From JBOHBN01 sp050698355 (GTDB lineage Bacteria; Actinomycetota; Actinomycetes; Streptosporangiales; WHST01): a DNA stretch of 9,487 nt. A program made the translations under genes and the position numbers. Position 1 is the stretch's first letter; each line of letters opens with the position of its first letter. The DNA lies in contig JBOHBN010000215.1 in assembly GCA_050698355.1 (NCBI GenBank), forward strand, positions 1 through 9,487, read 5' to 3'. Shown here piece after piece: positions 7,495 to 9,487 of this stretch. The notes beneath the pieces are model-generated. The model did no database searches. It saw only the letters and a program-made list of their open reading frames with translations, and was not told the origin of the DNA.

Positions 7495-7723
7495 TGAACT
7501 AGTCGCTCAACGGTAGCGCTGTATTAGAAGAATGACGCGTCGACACGCGGTGATGTCTCAGGATTCAGGCTTGACTGGCCGAAGCTAGACAGTCGCGTGA
7601 CGACACTACTTCAGTTAAACTCGTTGAGGTCAGTGGCCTACCCGGAGACCGACCCGCCTATGCCACGGCATAACTGAGGCCTCAAGCCCCTCAGCAGGAT
7701 GAGCGCAGAGCGCTCAGTACCGG
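7495..7723 (-). other. Non-coding upstream region of the inner transposase
   Basis: About 230 bp lie between the transposase start and the right inverted repeat. Short frames on both strands end within about 20 codons, so I call no gene. The region is visibly less GC-rich than the coding parts and contains dyads (7659-7672, 7675-7684). The transposase promoter must lie here or nearby. TAATAC on the minus strand (about 7520-7530) could be a -10 box, but no convincing -35 partner is seen. Confidence 0.45.
7659..7672. repeat. Inverted repeat TATGCC-AC-GGCATA
   Basis: A perfect 6-bp dyad with a 2-bp spacer sits 67 bp inside the right end of the inner element, in the transposase upstream region. 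It could be a subterminal transposase-binding site or an autoregulatory operator. No second copy was noticed near the left end. A TGAGGCCTCA palindrome follows at 7675-7684. Confidence 0.4.
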
Positions 7724-7739
7724 CGACCGGGAATCGAGG
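7724..7739. repeat. Right terminal inverted repeat of inner element
   Basis: This is the exact inverted copy of 5692-5707 and is followed directly by TTAG (7740-7743). It lies at the transposase-proximal end of the inner element. Confidence 0.87.
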
Positions 7740-7743
7740 TTAG
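7740..7743. repeat. Target site duplication TTAG, right copy (inner element)
   Basis: This is the second copy of TTAG and lies inside the interrupted transposase codons (GCT AA on the minus strand). Removing one copy with the inner element restores the codon AAG and the original frame. Confidence 0.82.
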
Positions 7744-8563
7744 CGGTCACCGAGAAGTCCGCGCCGTGCCGGTCGGCCGCGGCGAGCACCTCGCCCTGGT
7801 AGCCGGCCGAGTCCACCCGCAGCCACAGTCGGTACGCCTCGCGGCACCCTGCCGGGACGGCAGCGACGCATTCGTCGATGAACGACCCCATCGCCCGGCC
7901 GTCGTTGGCGGCGCCGCCGCGGGCCCGCAACCCCAGCACGTCGCCGGTCTCGCCGCACACCCCGACCAGCGGCGACAGCGCGGTCTGCCCGGTCCGGGAG
8001 AACGCCGAGCCCTCCTTGCCCGGCCCATAGACCGCGACCCGGGTCGCGTCGGGGTCGATCGTCAACCGATCGCCGTCAGGGGCGGCACCCACGGCCCACG
8101 CCCTGCCCAGCATCGCCTGGTTGGTCGCCGCGGCCTTGCTGGCCCGGCCCAGGTCCGCGCCGGCCAGGAACCGCCACAACGTCGCCACGCTCGGCAGCGC
8201 GTTGCTCCCACGCAGCGCCTGCGTCGCCGGATCAGCCAGTACCGCCCGGTCGGACAGGAAGTCCCCGCCAGCCAGCAGCACCTCACACAGCGCCCGGTAG
8301 CACTCCCCGCCGGTGTAGCCACCGAACCCGATCGGGCGCAGCCCGCGCCGATCGGCCTCGTCCACCACGTTGAGCCGGTCCAGCAGCGGCCCCCACAGCG
8401 CCGTACCCGCGACCGGAGTCAGGTCCTGCTCCGACGCGGTCACCACCGGGGTCGGCACCGCCCGGGCAGGACGCGCCCGCACCTCATCGTCGACATCGAA
8501 CAACAAACCGGTAGCATTCACCTCGCGGGTGCCCTCCTGCATCGGAATCGTGGACCTGTACAT
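7740..8563 (-). pseudogene. IS1380-family transposase, N-terminal fragment
   Basis: This is the 5' piece of the outer transposase, residues 1 to about 274. The start is taken as ATG 8563 (MYRSTIPMQEG) because AGGG lies a suitable distance upstream. An in-frame GTG at 8614 is less likely since it lies only 5 bp from the terminal repeat and lacks a ribosome binding site. The piece carries RLTIDPDATRVAVYG with the first catalytic aspartate (about D170) and WLRVDSAGY with the second (D251), and ends in DFSVTA. Translation would continue into the inner element for 16 further codons (LDSRSPVLSALRSSC end) and stop at 7691, giving a 290-aa truncated protein with two of three catalytic residues. Joined to 5075-5687 it makes a 478-aa protein, normal for the family. 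Confidence 0.88.
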
Positions 8564-8618
8564 CACGATTTTCCCTTGCAGGCAGGGCACTTCCGCGTAA
8601 CGACACAAACTCACCCAA

Positions 8619-8639
8619 GGCCAGGCTGAAAAATCAGGG
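8619..8639. repeat. Right terminal inverted repeat of outer element
   Basis: This is the inverted partner of 4834-4854 (20 of 21 matches), ending in GGCTGAAAAATCAGGG. It lies 55 bp upstream of the transposase ATG at 8563, so the transposase promoter must overlap or sit close to this end. Confidence 0.88.
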
Positions 8640-8644
8640 TCTGA
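8640..8644. repeat. Target site duplication TCTGA, right copy (outer element)
   Basis: This is the second copy of TCTGA. Host DNA resumes with GCCCTTCCCC from 8645. Deleting one copy and the element predicts the original junction GTTCTGAGCCCTTCC downstream of the GNAT gene. Confidence 0.85.
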
Positions 8645-8685
8645 GCCCTTCCCCTTCCATGATCACCGGACGCACGGCGAGACCC

Positions 8686-8697
8686 TGACAACTGTCA
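8686..8697. promoter_or_regulatory. Inverted repeat TGACA-AC-TGTCA upstream of the ABC gene
   Basis: A perfect 5-bp dyad with a 2-bp spacer lies 60 bp before the ABC ATPase start, in native host DNA. CTGACA (8685-8690) also resembles a -35 box, with no clear -10 partner at the right distance. A repressor site overlapping a promoter is a reasonable guess, since drug-efflux type ABC operons are often controlled by small dimeric repressors. I recognise no specific family motif. Confidence 0.35.
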
Positions 8698-8757
8698 TGG
8701 GGCGGTTCGTACGGCCATCACTGCCGCCGGACCGTGGCGATTGGCAGAGTCGTAGCC

Positions 8758-9487
8758 ATGACGGAGACATCCACACTCGCGGCCGGTCACCCGGTCGGGC
8801 CAGCCGGTGGGGCCGCAGTCGCGCTTGCCGGCCTGCGCAAGACCTACGGGCCGACGATCGCGGTCGACGGCGTCGACCTGGTGGTCGCGCCAGGTGAGGT
8901 GGTCGCGCTGCTCGGCCCGAACGGCGCCGGCAAGTCCACCACCATCGACATGATGCTCGGCCTCACCAGGCCGGATACCGGGACGTCGGCCCTCTTCGGT
9001 CTCGACCCGCGGCAGGCGATCCAGGCAGGTCACGTGGGGGCGATGTTGCAGATCGGCCAGCTGCTGCCCGACGTCACGGTCAAGGAGGTCGTCTCGCTCG
9101 TCGCGTCGCTGCACACCCACCCGCTGTTGGTGACCGAGGCACTGGAGCGGGCCGGTATCCCGGACCTGGCGAAGCGCAAGGCGGTGAAGCTCTCCGGTGG
9201 TCAGATGCAACGCGTGCGGTTCGCGATGGCCATCGTCGCCGACCCCGACCTGCTCGTCCTGGACGAGCCGACGGCCGGCATGGACGTGTCGTCTCGGGTC
9301 GCGTTCTGGAAGGCGATGCGGGCACAGGCCGAGTCCGGCCGCACGGTGCTATTCGCTACCCACTACCTGGAGGAAGCCGACGAGCAGGCCGACCGGATCG
9401 TGATGATCAGGGCGGGACGGATCGTTGCCGACGGCTCCACCACCGAGATCAAGTCCATCGTCACCGAGCGGCTGATCAGGGCGACGC
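8758..9487 (+). CDS. ABC transporter ATP-binding protein, drug/ABC-2 export type (3' end beyond the window)
   Basis: This cytoplasmic ATPase subunit probably works with an ABC-2 type permease, normally encoded next to it and here outside the window. The visible 243 residues contain the Walker A motif GPNGAGKST (53-61), a Q-loop region (MLQIGQLL, 97-103), the signature LSGGQ (145-149), Walker B LLVLDEPTAGMD (165-176) and the H-loop histidine in FATHYLEEAD (H202). The DEPTAGMD and THYLEEAD forms are typical of the CcmA/DrrA-like group that exports drugs, antibiotics or lipids. The start at 8758 follows a weak purine-rich stretch (GGCAGAG). The first 20 residues are a Gly/Ala/Pro-rich extension before the domain proper begins at about VALAGLRKTYG. 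The gene is intact up to the window edge. It was separated from the GNAT gene by only about 124 bp before the transposon arrived. The substrate cannot be inferred. Confidence 0.93.
   Translation, partial: MTETSTLAAGHPVGPAGGAAVALAGLRKTYGPTIAVDGVDLVVAPGEVVALLGPNGAGKSTTIDMMLGLTRPDTGTSALFGLDPRQAIQAGHVGAMLQIGQLLPDVTVKEVVSLVASLHTHPLLVTEALERAGIPDLAKRKAVKLSGGQMQRVRFAMAIVADPDLLVLDEPTAGMDVSSRVAFWKAMRAQAESGRTVLFATHYLEEADEQADRIVMIRAGRIVADGSTTEIKSIVTERLIRAT

Larger units (their letters stand above)
5692..7739 (-). mobile_element. Insertion sequence with intact DDE transposase, nested in the outer IS
   Basis: The element is 2048 bp. CCTCGATTCCCGGTCG at 5692-5707 is perfectly inverted at 7724-7739, and TTAG flanks both ends. 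It carries one long minus-strand transposase gene (5746-7494), 38 bp between the left repeat and the stop codon, and about 230 bp of non-coding DNA upstream of the start. The transposase belongs broadly to the IS4-like DDE superfamily, but I cannot place the element in a named family. The YTAR-type duplication points to IS5- or IS701-like target choice, while the 582-aa transposase with an N-terminal helix-turn-helix region is longer than is usual there. The intact ends, gene and duplication suggest a recent, potentially active copy. Confidence 0.87.
4834..8639 (-). mobile_element. IS1380-family insertion sequence, interrupted by a second IS
   Basis: The ends are inverted repeats: CCCTGATTTTTCAGCC at 4834-4849 and its exact complement at 8624-8639. 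They extend to 21 bp with one mismatch (4834-4854, 8619-8639) and more weakly beyond. TCTGA flanks both ends. Total length is 3806 bp. Subtracting the 2048-bp inner element and one 4-bp duplication leaves 1754 bp, typical of IS1380-family elements. It encodes one transposase on the minus strand, now in two pieces (7740-8563 and 5075-5691). The family call rests on recognising the transposase sequence. With its transposase split, the element should not move on its own, although both ends remain intact and could be acted on in trans. Confidence 0.88.

Noticed and set aside
7766..8629. A 287-codon plus-strand open frame opposite the transposase N-terminal fragment
   Set aside because: It is an antisense shadow. 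The minus strand carries the recognisable transposase with catalytic motifs.
4834..8639. A composite transposon carrying cargo genes between two IS copies
   Set aside because: The two elements are different and one lies inside the other. All coding content is accounted for by two transposases, and there is no cargo.
1..9487. CRISPR arrays, tRNA or rRNA genes, riboswitches
   Set aside because: No regularly spaced repeats and no recognisable RNA gene structure were seen by eye on either strand. A covariance-model search was not possible here.

Overview
The window looks like chromosomal DNA of a high-GC actinomycete. Codon third positions are overwhelmingly G or C, GTG and TTG starts occur, and the gene order dxr - site-2 protease - ispG - GNAT acetyltransferase is the order known from Mycobacterium tuberculosis (Rv2870c to Rv2867c) and related Actinobacteria. 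Protein style suggests Pseudonocardiales or a near relative, but I cannot name a genus from the sequence alone.

Layout: (1) Positions 1-178 hold the 5' part of an unrecognised minus-strand gene that diverges from dxr. (2) Positions 309-4833 form a tight plus-strand cluster: dxr (MEP pathway step 2), an Rip1/RseP-type intramembrane zinc protease whose ATG directly follows the dxr stop, ispG (MEP pathway, Fe-S enzyme), and a two-domain GNAT protein. Two genes make isoprenoid precursors, one handles regulated intramembrane proteolysis, and one is an acetyltransferase of unknown target. (3) Positions 4834-8639 are a nested transposon insertion. An IS1380-type element, with 21-bp inverted ends and a 5-bp target duplication TCTGA, sits exactly at the GNAT stop codon. 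It is itself split by a second, 2048-bp element (5692-7739) with 16-bp perfect inverted ends and a 4-bp target duplication TTAG. Removing the inner element plus one TTAG copy restores a 1754-bp element with an uninterrupted 478-codon transposase frame. The inner element carries an apparently intact 582-aa DDE transposase. All transposase frames lie on the minus strand, opposite to the host genes. (4) From 8645 the host chromosome resumes with a short intergenic region and the start of an ABC transporter ATPase (8758 to the window end).

The clearest story is the two-step transposition history, which can be read to the base from both target duplications. I see no new defence, toxin or biosynthetic system. 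The least familiar item is the inner insertion sequence, whose family I cannot assign with confidence.
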